64,000 bases of DNA, from the NCBI RefSeq assembly GCF_003071065.1, contig NZ_QCXX01000002.1, forward strand, positions 682,001 to 746,000, read 5' to 3'. The DNA is from Sphingobacterium athyrii. GTDB taxonomy: Bacteria > Bacteroidota > Bacteroidia > Sphingobacteriales > Sphingobacteriaceae. Positions 16,358-25,886 of the stretch are shown in pieces (position 1 is the first letter of the stretch; every line of letters starts with the position of its first letter). A program made the translations under genes and the position numbers. The notes beneath the pieces were generated by a model that saw only the letters and a list, made by a program, of their open reading frames with translations, was not told the origin of the DNA and did no database searches.

Positions 16358-16714
16358 TCAAAGTGGTAACATGCCGCGCGACCGTGTCATAAAGGCAATA
16401 GCAACCTCCGCGAATCCGATGATGACATGGGGTAAATAGGTATACCGGCTAAAATCCAAAAGCCAAGGGGATGCCGCCAGGAATATACCCGAAAAGATAT
16501 CAAAAACCAGATGCGCATCCATCGGCATAACCCTAAATAGACCAAGTTCGTATTGTGTAATGGCACTGTATACCAAGGTCAATATGCCGAGTATGACAAA
16601 TACTGCTCCTTCCGAGCTACTATTGCTGAGATCAAATAGCTGTGGACAGAGAATCAGAAAAATCGCTGTTATATAATCAAGTATGCCATGAATTTTAGTG
16701 CTGAGAACTTTCAT
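16358..16714 (-). CDS. SPW-repeat membrane protein
   Basis: A 118-aa integral membrane protein with four hydrophobic helices. The second half contains the SPW motif (AASPWLLDFSRYTYLPHVII), and the first half carries the degenerate counterpart CPQLFDLSNSS, so it is a two-repeat SPW protein. The family is widespread but of unknown function. It lies 20 bases behind the unknown gene at 17256, on the same strand, and is last in a three-gene run with the alcohol dehydrogenase; a stress-related operon is plausible. Confidence 0.8.
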   Translation of the reverse strand: MKVLSTKIHGILDYITAIFLILCPQLFDLSNSSSEGAVFVILGILTLVYSAITQYELGLFRVMPMDAHLVFDIFSGIFLAASPWLLDFSRYTYLPHVIIGFAEVAIAFMTRSRGMLPL

Positions 16715-16734
16715 AGTTTATTTACAGTTACCAT

Positions 16735-17256
16735 TTATTTTTTCTTTTTGGAACAAAACTGATAGGCCACCAATCCAATGACCAGACCGACCACAACAGA
16801 TTTGCTGATAAAGGACTTTTTATTATACTTCCATTCAGCACCGAGTCCCAGTTCTTTGGCTATGTTGGGTAGATGGCCTTTTGCGATATCCTGTGCAACA
16901 CCTTCCAGCATATTGATGCGGTCTGCAAGTACCAGTGGGAGCCATCGGCCATAACTTGATTCGCTATAATTAAAAGCCATGCGCCTAATTGCGCCGCTCA
17001 GCCCTTTAGGTGGATTGTCGGTTCCATATACTGCTGTCAGGTTCGGCCGTTCAACAGACTTGAGTATTTCAACCGTTTCTTCCTGTAACGGAGGCCGCTG
17101 CCATGCATAGCCCTGGTGCTCTTCATTATTTCGTTTCTTAATGGGAAAGGTCGGATCATTCTTGGGGTCAAAATCCATGCCCCAGCCTTTAATATGGCTA
17201 TATTGTCCTTGTCTTTCATTGATGAAATCTTCGGGTGTAGTTTGATCTGTCATCAT
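16735..17256 (-). CDS. Unknown protein with C-terminal membrane anchor (173 aa)
   Basis: Starts MMTDQTTPEDFINERQGQYS. The N-terminal 45 residues are polar, with the segment GWGMDFDPKNDPTFPIKKRN. The middle is helical and the C-terminus is one hydrophobic helix with a basic end (SVVVGLVIGLVAYQFCSKKK), giving a tail-anchored inner membrane protein. It is 11 bases downstream of the zinc alcohol dehydrogenase on the same strand, and such genes are, as I recall, commonly adjacent in Bacteroidota. The function is unknown. Confidence 0.65.
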   Translation of the reverse strand: MMTDQTTPEDFINERQGQYSHIKGWGMDFDPKNDPTFPIKKRNNEEHQGYAWQRPPLQEETVEILKSVERPNLTAVYGTDNPPKGLSGAIRRMAFNYSESSYGRWLPLVLADRINMLEGVAQDIAKGHLPNIAKELGLGAEWKYNKKSFISKSVVVGLVIGLVAYQFCSKKKK

Positions 17257-17267
17257 AATAAAATATC

Positions 17268-18452
17268 TTAAGTTGAAGCCAATGGTGGAATTAATACGGT
17301 TTTGATACAGTTATCCAATTTGGAAGAGAAAAGATGATAAGCATCGCCTACTTCTTCCAGTGGAACCCGGTGCGTAATCAGTTCTTTGGGATTGATAACA
17401 CCGTCCTGTACATGTTGGATCAGTTTGGGCAGCAGGCGTTTTACCGAGGCTTGGTTAGCCCGTATCGTGATTCCTTTATTGAGAACATTACCAATGGGCA
17501 CCAGACTGTTGGTAGGCCCATAAACACCCACAATCGACACGATGCCACCTTTTTTTACACTGTTAATCGCCCAATGAAGCGCCGTAGTAGAACCTCCTTG
17601 GAGCATCATATATCTTCCTAATAGGGTATTTATCGAATTGCCGGCAGCTTCACAGCCCACAGCATCAATGCAAACATCAGCTCCCAGGGAATCGGTAATT
17701 GTCTTTATAAAGACAACCGGATCTCCGATTGAACGAAAATTAACCGCCTCACACTGCGCGTAACGTTCAGCGAATTCAAGCCGATAATCAACCTGATCGA
17801 TAATAATGACCCGTGCTGCACCAAACAGCCAGGAACACTTGGCTGCCATAATACCGATAGGGCCCGCACCAAATACCACGACGGTATCGCCGGGCTGTAT
17901 CCCAGCCATTTCAGCCGCCTGATAACCCGTCGGTACCACATCGGTCAACAGGACGGCGTCATCAGGATCCATCCAGTTGGGAATAACGACGGGGCCTACA
18001 TCTGCATAGGGCACGCGCACATATTCGGCCTGCCCGCCAGCATAGCCTCCCGCGGTATGGGAATAGCCGAAGATCCCACCAACTGCGGTGGCTTCGGGAT
18101 TGGACTCATGACAGTTGCCGTATAATTCCTGCCGGCAAAAAGCACATTTGCCACAGGCAATATTAAACGGGACCATCACCCGGTCACCCACTTGTAGATT
18201 TTCTATTGCCGTTCCCACCTCGACCACTTCACCGATGAACTCGTGACCAAAAGTAGAGCCTATCCGCGTGTCGGGTACCAGTCCATGGTAGAGATGCAAG
18301 TCTGATCCGCAGATGCACGAACGCAGTACTCGGACAATGACATCCTGTGGATGGAGGATTTCTGGCAATGGGACATTTTTATCCGCTCGTACGCGATAGG
18401 GCCCCCTATAATTCATTGCAAGCATAATACATAGATTTTTAGCTGTTACCAA
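17268..18452 (-). CDS. Zinc-dependent alcohol dehydrogenase (formaldehyde-dehydrogenase-like)
   Basis: A 394-aa medium-chain dehydrogenase. Catalytic zinc ligands: C48 in CICGSDLH and H70-E71 in FGHEFIGEV. Structural zinc ligands: C100, C103, C106 and C114 in IACGKCAFCRQELYGNC. The nucleotide site VVVFGAGPIGIMAAKC is intact, and DQVDYRLEFA suggests NAD preference through the Asp at the end of the second strand. The subfamily resembles glutathione-independent formaldehyde dehydrogenases, which have an insert like that at residues 120-150. An internal ATG at 18425 (MLAMNYRGPYR) is an equally good start. It heads a run with two membrane-protein genes. The substrate is not determined by sequence. 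Confidence 0.88.
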   Translation of the reverse strand: MVTAKNLCIMLAMNYRGPYRVRADKNVPLPEILHPQDVIVRVLRSCICGSDLHLYHGLVPDTRIGSTFGHEFIGEVVEVGTAIENLQVGDRVMVPFNIACGKCAFCRQELYGNCHESNPEATAVGGIFGYSHTAGGYAGGQAEYVRVPYADVGPVVIPNWMDPDDAVLLTDVVPTGYQAAEMAGIQPGDTVVVFGAGPIGIMAAKCSWLFGAARVIIIDQVDYRLEFAERYAQCEAVNFRSIGDPVVFIKTITDSLGADVCIDAVGCEAAGNSINTLLGRYMMLQGGSTTALHWAINSVKKGGIVSIVGVYGPTNSLVPIGNVLNKGITIRANQASVKRLLPKLIQHVQDGVINPKELITHRVPLEEVGDAYHLFSSKLDNCIKTVLIPPLAST

Positions 18453-19044
18453 TTAAACCAGCATTGAGCCAAGCTCAACACGATAAAGGAAGGACTGTCC
18501 CGTCCTATTGGTTTGCATATTTTGCGTATCAGGGATTTGTACGCTTCCATGCGTATTAAAAGCGCCGGGCTATGGCAGGCCCTATTTGAACGGATTGTGA
18601 ATGCCCCGTGGGCGTTGGCGAAACTGAAGGCAAATTTCCGGGATGTAATAATTTGCTGAACAGGGAATATCACGAAAATCAGATAGTCACTAAATAGGTA
18701 AGCAATATTAACTATCTAAGAATGGGGAGAACTGTGGATCTTGCTGAGAAGCTCCGAAGTTGCCGGATGTTACAATTGCGACAGATTCTTAATATGTCTG
18801 ATTTGCAGCTCTCAATTCAGCGATAATAAGATGTTGCTATGATATTTTTTAATCTTTATTTAAAATCTTGAAAAACTTGTTGTTTTCAATTTTTAAAAAT
18901 ACATTTGTTTGTTAATATTTATTTAGACTCATTATATATAACTATATTAACTGAAAAGATCGCTATAATGACCGCAGGAATGTCGGGATGCTGATCAACC
19001 CAATTGCTCAATTTAAAAACAATAAATAATAACAACAGAAAACC
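18453..19044. other. Intergenic region with a possible coding remnant
   Basis: About 590 bases between divergent genes. A 63-codon open stretch on the plus strand (18468-18656, stop at 18657) has natural-looking protein character, including IRDLYASMRIKSAGLWQALF, but no start codon before 18549; it may be the end of a lost gene. The last 200 bases before the receptor gene are very AT-rich and likely hold its promoter. Confidence 0.4.
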
Positions 19045-21435
19045 ATGTATCTATCTTTGAAAAACAGTAAATCATTTTCTTTTCTTTTGTGTTTGCTTGC
19101 TTTCCTATATGCTGGAAATGTGCTGGCACAAAAGAACACTAATAACCTTATTCAGGGACAGGTGACCACCCGTGATGGGAGTCCTGCGGCCTACAGCACC
19201 ATTAAACTTTCGAATGGCAGGAGTGCGCGGGTCGATAAGGAGGGGCGGTATACCTTTCGCGATCTCAACCCCGGAACGTATGTGGTCACGGTGAGCTTTG
19301 TGGGTTTACCGGAGCAGTCGCAGACCCTATCCGTTGCGGTAGGGGAAACTGCCGTGGCGGATTTTGTCTTATCTGCGGACGGAAAGACGCTGGATGAGAT
19401 CCTGATCATTGGCCAGAAATATGCCATTACCTCCAAAAAGGAAAGTGACTATGTGGCGCGCTTGCCGCTCAAAAACCTTGAAAACCCGCAGGTATATAGT
19501 GTGGTGGACAAGGAACTGATCAAAGAGCAGATGGCGCTCACGTTGGAGGAGTCGTTTCGAAATGTGCCGGGAGCGGCGCCATCCAAGACGGGAGCCGGAA
19601 TGCCTTCTTTCTTTTCACGCGGCTTTCAGACCAGCGAAAATTTTAGGAACGGTATGGCGACTTATTTGCGTACTGGGATTGACCTGGCACAAGTAGAACG
19701 CGTGGAAACCATAAAAGGCCCGACTTCAACACTGTTTGGTGCACAAATGACGTCCTTTGGTGGGATTGTGAATTACATTACAAAAAAGCCTTATGAAACA
19801 TTTGGCGGCGAGGTGGGGTACAGCATGGGAAGCTGGGACATGAATAGGCTGACGGCCGATATCAATGCGCCGATCGCGGCCGAAGAGGGCTTGCTCTTTC
19901 GCGTGAACCTCGCACGGCAGAAAGAAAATACCTTTCAGGACCAAGGCAATAATGCCACTGTGCTGATCGCGCCAAGCCTGTCTTATCAGGTCAACGATCG
20001 GTTAAAACTTTCATTGGATGCTGATTTCTATTCGGTAAAAGGAATTACGCCTGCTGGATGGATGATTGATCCGAAGCTTGGGAAAACAAGCTTTGACCAG
20101 CTACACCTCGATTATCGACAGTCGCTGAACGACAATTCGCTGGTAAGCCGGCAGTCGTCCAGCAATGTTTTGTTTCAGGCCGACTACAAACTGTCGGATC
20201 AGTGGCAGTCGCAAACCAAATATGCTTGGGGTAATGGGAGCTACGATGATCTCCATATCTTTGATATGATCTGGAAAACAGACAAATTGGTGGATAGAAT
20301 CCTGCGCGTGTTTACGGATGAAGAATCAGCCCGTAAAAATTTCCAGCAAAATTTTATTGGGGATTTTAAGATCGGCCAGTTCAGAAATAGGATGGTCGTT
20401 GGGCTGGACTATATGTCAAATTACCGGAAGACACGTTACGATGGATTGGGCTATGGTGGAATCCCGGTATTTGCGCCAGCCCAACTCGATAGCCTGTCGA
20501 AGACGCCGGTAATCCGGATCGAAGATGTCAATGCGGTGCTGGCCAAACGCAATACAGGCCAGAATATCACAAAGGAAGCCAGTTATAGTGCTTATGTTTC
20601 GGATGTCTTTAATGTGACCGACCGTTTATCGGCCATGGCCAGTTTGCGGATTGACCGAATTATAAATGAAGGGCTAAGCAATACATTGACCAGAATCGAA
20701 AAAAAGGATAGGTATAATCAGACAGCACTGTCCCCCAAATTTGGACTGGTCTATGAAATACTGAAAGATAAGGTTTCCTTGTTTGCCAATTACATGAATG
20801 GTTTTAAGAATATACCTGGCCGGGAACAGGTGGACAAGACCTATTCCTTTTTTAAACCGCAGCGGGCCAACCAGCTGGAAGGCGGGGTCAAAGTCGAATT
20901 GTCTGATGTATTCAATGCAACGGTCAGTTACTACAATATTGATGTGACCAACAGTTTGTATACTGAAACGCGTAGCACTGGAAATTTCACAGTTCAAGGA
21001 GGGACGCAAAATAGCAAAGGTTTTGAAGTCGAGCTAATCGGTAAGCCATTCACAGGCTTTAATTATGTGGCCAGCTATGGGTACAACGATAACGAATTTA
21101 TTAGTGGCGCCAATATCGGCAAAAGAGCGATAGGAACTCCGGAGCATGTGTTGAACATCTGGACAAGTTATGCATTGACCGATGGTAGAGCAAAAGGCCT
21201 TGGGCTTGGTGTTGGTAATTCCTACATTTCCAAAGCTTTTCTGGATGCTGCCAATACCTTTACTTTAGGTGCTTATAATCTATTGGATGCAACAGTCTTC
21301 TATAACCGGCCAAAATATAGTGTCCGCGTAAAGGCGAATAATATCCTGGATAAAAAATACTGGGTCAGCGACGGCTACTATGCCCGTCCGCAAAAGCCAT
21401 TCAATTTTATGGCCAGTGTAGCCTATAAGTTTTAA
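19045..21435 (+). CDS. TonB-dependent siderophore receptor
   Basis: A 796-aa outer membrane receptor: signal peptide ending NVLAQ (residue 29), a carboxypeptidase-regulatory-like domain (about 36-112, IQGQVTTRDGSPAAYSTIKL), plug domain (about 140-260, VERVETIKGPTSTLFG and GGIVNYITKKP), and a barrel ending in the aromatic residue of FMASVAYKF. The plug and barrel match the FhuA/FecA-like siderophore subfamily rather than SusC, and no SusD partner follows. It lacks an STN signalling domain, so it is not FecR-linked. It is a single gene and probably iron-regulated, but I could not confirm a Fur box. Confidence 0.88.
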   Translation: MYLSLKNSKSFSFLLCLLAFLYAGNVLAQKNTNNLIQGQVTTRDGSPAAYSTIKLSNGRSARVDKEGRYTFRDLNPGTYVVTVSFVGLPEQSQTLSVAVGETAVADFVLSADGKTLDEILIIGQKYAITSKKESDYVARLPLKNLENPQVYSVVDKELIKEQMALTLEESFRNVPGAAPSKTGAGMPSFFSRGFQTSENFRNGMATYLRTGIDLAQVERVETIKGPTSTLFGAQMTSFGGIVNYITKKPYETFGGEVGYSMGSWDMNRLTADINAPIAAEEGLLFRVNLARQKENTFQDQGNNATVLIAPSLSYQVNDRLKLSLDADFYSVKGITPAGWMIDPKLGKTSFDQLHLDYRQSLNDNSLVSRQSSSNVLFQADYKLSDQWQSQTKYAWGNGSYDDLHIFDMIWKTDKLVDRILRVFTDEESARKNFQQNFIGDFKIGQFRNRMVVGLDYMSNYRKTRYDGLGYGGIPVFAPAQLDSLSKTPVIRIEDVNAVLAKRNTGQNITKEASYSAYVSDVFNVTDRLSAMASLRIDRIINEGLSNTLTRIEKKDRYNQTALSPKFGLVYEILKDKVSLFANYMNGFKNIPGREQVDKTYSFFKPQRANQLEGGVKVELSDVFNATVSYYNIDVTNSLYTETRSTGNFTVQGGTQNSKGFEVELIGKPFTGFNYVASYGYNDNEFISGANIGKRAIGTPEHVLNIWTSYALTDGRAKGLGLGVGNSYISKAFLDAANTFTLGAYNLLDATVFYNRPKYSVRVKANNILDKKYWVSDGYYARPQKPFNFMASVAYKF

Positions 21436-21690
21436 ATTTCTTTGGTTTCTGGGAACAGCCTGTTCCCGGAAGCCAAATGATAAGATTCAGACAAGCGATT
21501 CAACCGGCATGCTGCTGTTATGTTGTGCGATAAATGGCCTGATCGACAAATGGCTGTAAATACACCTAGTTCCGGGCTTAGGCCTTTGGTCTTGGCGAAT
21601 TAGTGCGTTAATTGACCTAATAATTCGATTTAGTCCCTTGTTTTCTTATATTTGGGTTATCAACTAATCTTTGCTTATACCTAAATTGAA

Positions 21691-23568
21691 ATGATAAACG
21701 GAATGAAATGTCGACTGATGATCCTGATCATGGCGTATTTGACACTCGAAGTGGCAAAAGCACAGTCCCTTGATGATTTTACACTACCCACGCCCTGGAC
21801 GGCCGAGGCATTGACAGCTGAAACGCCGCTACCGGAATATCCTCGTCCACAATTGCAACGTAGCGAATGGCAAAATCTCAACGGACGATGGGATTATATG
21901 GGCGGCAGTGCGCTGCTGGATCCGCGTCAGGCTGGAGCGCCACCGCTGTTTCCGGCAAAAACCGAATCAATCCGTGTGCCTTTTGCCCCTGAGTCGGAAC
22001 TATCCGGAATTGCCAGGAGCGGCGAGAAATTTCTGTGGTACAGACGAGCTCTTACTATTCCATCAGCATGGAAGGGCAAACGCATTTTATTGCATTTCGG
22101 CGCGGTGGACCAGTATGCGGCGATCTTTGTGAACGGTAAAAAAGTAGGTGATCATACAGGTGGATACCATGCTTTTAGCCTCGATATAACGGATTTCCTA
22201 AAGACAGGGGACAATAGTCTTGTTGTAGGGGCCTACGATGCGAATGATGGTAAAACAGCATCGGGAAAGAATGGCGATAAAGGTGATTATACCTTTAGCT
22301 CGGGCATCTGGCAAACAGTCTGGATAGAACCTGTACAGCAAAAATACATCACGCAGCTGAAACTGATCCCTGAGCTGAAAAATAAACGCTTGCAGCTCAC
22401 GGCGCTCACCGAAGGCAAAGACCTCACCGTGGTTGCCACCGCCTATGCGGATAAAAAGCAGGTGGCGACGGCGACGGGAACGGATCACAAAGCATTTTAC
22501 CTCAATGTAAGCAATCCGCACCTATGGAGTCCCGAAGATCCATTTCTGTATCAGCTGAAAGTGGAACTTAAAGATAAAGAGGGGCGTACGGTGGATCAGG
22601 TAGACTCTTACTTCGCTATGCGCTCAATCGGTATTGGCAAGGTGGACGGCATCAATAGAACCTTGTTAAATGGCAAATTTCAATTTCAGATCGGTGTGCT
22701 TGATCAAGGATATTGGCCCGACGGCATTTTTACGGCACCGACCGAAGCGGCTTTGCTGTACGATATCGAACTGGCGAAAAAGGCTGGATTTAACGTCATC
22801 CGTAAACATATCAAAGTGGAGCCCATGCGCTGGTATTATCACTGTGACCGGCTTGGGCTGATGGTCTGGCAGGATATGCCCAACTTGTGGTACCCGGACG
22901 ATACGGATTCGGTAGCGGTACGTAAACAGTTTCGGACCGAACTGAAGCAAATGATGGATCAGCTGTCAAGTGTTCCCTCGATCGTCACTTGGGTGCCTTT
23001 CAATGAAAACTGGGGCGCATTTGAAGTGGCGGATATAACCAAATGGACAAAAGAATATGATCCTACGCGCTTAGTCAATGGCAATTCGGGCTATAATTAC
23101 GCACCGGGATACCGGCCTGCGCAAGGTGACCCCGGTAATGGCGACTTCGTGGATAAGCACCACTATGGAAAGATGGAAGATAAAGCGTTTCCGCAGCCGG
23201 ACGAAAACCGGGCCGCATCTTTGGGCGAATTCGGTGGAAAAGGTCTTTTTGTGCGCGACCACATGTGGCCTGTGGCAAATAACGCTTACGAGATCCTCAT
23301 CAATAAAGATATACTCTCGGATACCTACGTTTACCTGCTCAATGAGATCGAACAGCGTATGCTGTACAGCGGTTTAAGCTGTGCGATCTTCACCCAGACT
23401 TCAGATGTGGAGCATGAAATCAATGGGTTGGTGACTTATGATCGCCGGGTGGAAAAGTTTGACATGCAGAAAGTGAACTGGATAAATCAGGCAATTATCC
23501 GCAACAGTGAAAGAATGGGCAAAAAGAAAAAAATCAGTTCAATTTCAAGGGTTTATCCGGTGGAATAG
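21691..23568 (+). CDS. Glycoside hydrolase family 2 enzyme
   Basis: A 625-aa exported enzyme (signal peptide ending VAKAQ). Domains in order: sugar-binding jelly roll (about 55-215), immunoglobulin-like domain (215-315), TIM barrel (320-600). The acid/base Glu is E439 in WVPFNENWG and the likely nucleophile E513 in SLGEFGGKG, spaced as in GH2. It acts on the non-reducing end of beta-linked galactosides, glucuronides or mannosides; which one is undecided. At 625 aa it is short and lacks the C-terminal beta-galactosidase domains, fitting small GH2 members of Bacteroidota. It stands alone, not in a SusCD locus. Confidence 0.88.
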   Translation: MINGMKCRLMILIMAYLTLEVAKAQSLDDFTLPTPWTAEALTAETPLPEYPRPQLQRSEWQNLNGRWDYMGGSALLDPRQAGAPPLFPAKTESIRVPFAPESELSGIARSGEKFLWYRRALTIPSAWKGKRILLHFGAVDQYAAIFVNGKKVGDHTGGYHAFSLDITDFLKTGDNSLVVGAYDANDGKTASGKNGDKGDYTFSSGIWQTVWIEPVQQKYITQLKLIPELKNKRLQLTALTEGKDLTVVATAYADKKQVATATGTDHKAFYLNVSNPHLWSPEDPFLYQLKVELKDKEGRTVDQVDSYFAMRSIGIGKVDGINRTLLNGKFQFQIGVLDQGYWPDGIFTAPTEAALLYDIELAKKAGFNVIRKHIKVEPMRWYYHCDRLGLMVWQDMPNLWYPDDTDSVAVRKQFRTELKQMMDQLSSVPSIVTWVPFNENWGAFEVADITKWTKEYDPTRLVNGNSGYNYAPGYRPAQGDPGNGDFVDKHHYGKMEDKAFPQPDENRAASLGEFGGKGLFVRDHMWPVANNAYEILINKDILSDTYVYLLNEIEQRMLYSGLSCAIFTQTSDVEHEINGLVTYDRRVEKFDMQKVNWINQAIIRNSERMGKKKKISSISRVYPVE

Positions 23569-23602
23569 CCATAGTTCAGTCAGGGACGGTACCTCCCGGC
23601 TA

Positions 23603-23643
23603 AATGCGCTGAGCACACGGTGTTGCCGTGCGCTCAGCGCATT
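23603..23643 (+). terminator. Large hairpin after the GH2 gene
   Basis: AATGCGCTGAGC (23603-23614) pairs exactly with GCTCAGCGCATT (23632-23643); an inner CACGG/CCGTG stem extends it after one mismatch. There is no T-tract, so it may be a repetitive palindrome rather than an intrinsic terminator. Confidence 0.45.
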
Positions 23644-23864
23644 AACTCAGTTTGCATTAACCGAAGACAACACCCTCGTAAAAGGTATTATAAATGGGGT
23701 TCTATTTTTTTATTTATTCCAGTTGCATGTCGAATTCATCAAAAGATTCTTTCCGCGAGGCTATGTCAACGCTACGATGGTAAAACTGTTTTGATCGTTG
23801 GTCATAATCTGATTTACCAATAGACCTGAGTCGTGGCATCGGGCAGAAATAAATTGCTTCAACA

Positions 23865-23899
23865 ACCCAGGGTTTTCATATTGCCTGAAAACCCTGGGT
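23865..23899 (-). terminator. Hairpin following the TlpA-like gene
   Basis: ACCCAGGGTTTTCA (23865-23878) and TGAAAACCCTGGGT (23886-23899) form a perfect 14-bp stem with a 7-base loop, 77 bases past the stop of the minus-strand operon. It is likely its terminator, although the trailing sequence is only moderately T-rich. Confidence 0.55.
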
Positions 23900-23975
23900 A
23901 TTCCTATTGAAAAAGGGGGGGGAACTTTCGGATACCCGCTGTTGGTTTACCATCCTCGGCTTTGCCGCCGGTAGG

Positions 23976-25886
23976 CTATTCCTGTTCTTTCAGGTATTCG
24001 ATCATGGCATCAAGACTCTGCAGCAGCTTTTCGCCTTCAAATCCCACTTTTCGGAAACGGATATTGCCTTTACTGTCCAGGATCAGCGTGGTCGGAATGG
24101 AGGTGATACCGAGCTTGTTGCTCAGTTTCTTATCCTGGTTGTAATAAAAGGGAAAGTCAAATTGCGGGTTGGCCTGCGCCCATTTGTAGGCATCGTCCCA
24201 GCTGTTGCCGCTGCCTGAATTGAGCACGACAAACTTGACTCTGGGGTCATCTGCATACTTTTTGTACACCTGATGCAGGTAGGGGAAGGAGGCAATACAG
24301 GGCTTGCACCAAGTTGCCCAGAAGTCAATGACCACAATCTTGCCTTCCAGGTCCTGCGGGCCCAATGGCCTGCGCGCCATATCGACGATGCTGAACGCTG
24401 CCGGAAACGGGCTGCTGCCGATGGTCTTGGCAAATTCCTGATAGTAATGCTGCTTCCACTGCCTGTCGAGCTTGCTGAAATAGGCCTGCCGGTCGGCGGT
24501 ACGGATCCCCCGCAGGCTGATTGCATCCTCCAGCAGCTGCCGGATCTTGGGGTCAAAGGGGGCCTGCTGATAGGCGGATTCGAGTACGGGTAAGGCGCTT
24601 TCCGCATCATTCCATTGCTGGTACTGCCCGGCGACAGCACGCAGCAGTGCCGGAGACTTCAGTGTGGGAATGCTCCGGGCAAACCACTGCCGGGCAGCTT
24701 CCGGCTGGTTCAGCCGGGCTGCCAGAAGCCCTTGGCTGGCCATGATCTCCGCCTTGACTGCTTCGATCTTGTCAGCCCGCGCGGGATCGTGGGCGACCAG
24801 ATAGCCGGTCTCGGGAAAATAGCGGATCAGGCTCACGGGATACGCCGCGACGCTATCCAGAACATACAAATTAAGCCTGGAGGCTTCGCGCAGCAGGATC
24901 TGGTGATCCAGCATCAGCTGCACATAGTTGCGGTACGCGCGCCATTTGTAGGGATCCGGCTCCCAGGTGGTGATCAGGGGCAGATAAGTACGTGCCGCTG
25001 CACTGTCGCCACGCTGCACGTGGTAGCTGAACAGGTACTCGTAGGCACTGCCAAAGGCCTCCTTGTTGCTGTCGTTTCGGCGCTCCAGCAACTGCTGTAC
25101 CCCAGCCACCACAGCGGACGAGTCTGGCTCACGCAGCAGCGTATTGAGCCGGTAGGAGATTCCGATCTTTTCGTTGGGAAACTCGTCCACCACCACACGG
25201 CGGATCGAGTCCACCTTTTGGTTCTGCCCCAGGATCAGATAGCCCATCGTCACTTTGTTGAGATTGCCCTCGGAGAGGGGATTGCTCCTGAATTTTTTCT
25301 CGATCACAGCCAGGCCCTCTTTCAGCAGCTGCGCCTGCCGGGCGGGACTGCCCTCCTTCATCTGCAGAGCAATCAGCCGCAGCCGGGCCTCATAGTTGTC
25401 GGGATACAGCCGCAGCTCTTCCTTTAAGTAATGTTCCTGTAGGGCGACGATACGGTCGGAAGTCTTGTTCTGCACCGGCAGGCTATAGGATTTGCCCAGG
25501 TAATTGCCGGCAATGAGTTTGCCCTGTTTATAGATATAAATTTCGTACTGGCTGCTGTCGCTGGCCTGCTGCACAAATTTCTTGTCTTTATCGGAAATGG
25601 TAAAGCAGGAAAAGTTGGCATAAGGCGGCAGTTTAACCTGTACCTGCCAGCGGCCATGCTGCTGCTGCATGGGTATGCGGTTGGGCAGCTCATAAAAGTT
25701 GGAGTAGCCGAAGTCCACGAAAAAGGGGCCTGCGGTACTGGGTGCAGCGCTGCCGCGGGGATCAAAGCTGATCGTCACGGTATCACCAGCCGCGGCTTTT
25801 GCCGGCATAATGCTTACCTGTGCCCGCAGTATCGGGCTTGTTTGCAACAGGACGAGCAGCAGCGAAAGGTTGAGTAGCTTAATCAT
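23976..25886 (-). CDS. TlpA-like thiol-disulfide oxidoreductase, large form with helical repeats
   Basis: A 636-aa exported protein. Signal peptide (ends LRAQ), an N-terminal beta domain (about 25-120), a long helical region with TPR-like character (about 150-480: NYEARLRLIALQMKEGSPA, LLERRNDSNKEAFG), and a C-terminal thioredoxin fold with the active site W526-C-K-P-C530 and cis-Pro 598 in ITSIPTT. TlpA proteins reduce disulfides in the periplasm. Its ATG overlaps the end of the SusD gene by 8 bases, so it is the last gene of the sigma-FecR-SusC-SusD operon. The substrate is unknown. The coding sequence is markedly GC-rich. Confidence 0.88.
   Translation of the reverse strand: MIKLLNLSLLLVLLQTSPILRAQVSIMPAKAAAGDTVTISFDPRGSAAPSTAGPFFVDFGYSNFYELPNRIPMQQQHGRWQVQVKLPPYANFSCFTISDKDKKFVQQASDSSQYEIYIYKQGKLIAGNYLGKSYSLPVQNKTSDRIVALQEHYLKEELRLYPDNYEARLRLIALQMKEGSPARQAQLLKEGLAVIEKKFRSNPLSEGNLNKVTMGYLILGQNQKVDSIRRVVVDEFPNEKIGISYRLNTLLREPDSSAVVAGVQQLLERRNDSNKEAFGSAYEYLFSYHVQRGDSAAARTYLPLITTWEPDPYKWRAYRNYVQLMLDHQILLREASRLNLYVLDSVAAYPVSLIRYFPETGYLVAHDPARADKIEAVKAEIMASQGLLAARLNQPEAARQWFARSIPTLKSPALLRAVAGQYQQWNDAESALPVLESAYQQAPFDPKIRQLLEDAISLRGIRTADRQAYFSKLDRQWKQHYYQEFAKTIGSSPFPAAFSIVDMARRPLGPQDLEGKIVVIDFWATWCKPCIASFPYLHQVYKKYADDPRVKFVVLNSGSGNSWDDAYKWAQANPQFDFPFYYNQDKKLSNKLGITSIPTTLILDSKGNIRFRKVGFEGEKLLQSLDAMIEYLKEQE

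Larger units (their letters stand above)
23569..23975. other. Intergenic region with two strong hairpins
   Basis: About 400 bases between the convergent GH2 gene and the TlpA-like gene. A 12-bp stem at 23603-23643 and a 14-bp stem at 23865-23899 are the only structures I see; no gene is supported. Confidence 0.5.

Noticed and set aside
18446..18673. 75-codon minus-strand frame upstream of the alcohol dehydrogenase
   Set aside because: Overlaps the dehydrogenase start and a more protein-like plus-strand stretch; no motif.
24615..25427. 270-codon plus-strand frame inside the TlpA-like gene
   Set aside because: Antisense frame opened by high GC content; the opposite strand encodes a complete thioredoxin-fold protein with signal peptide.
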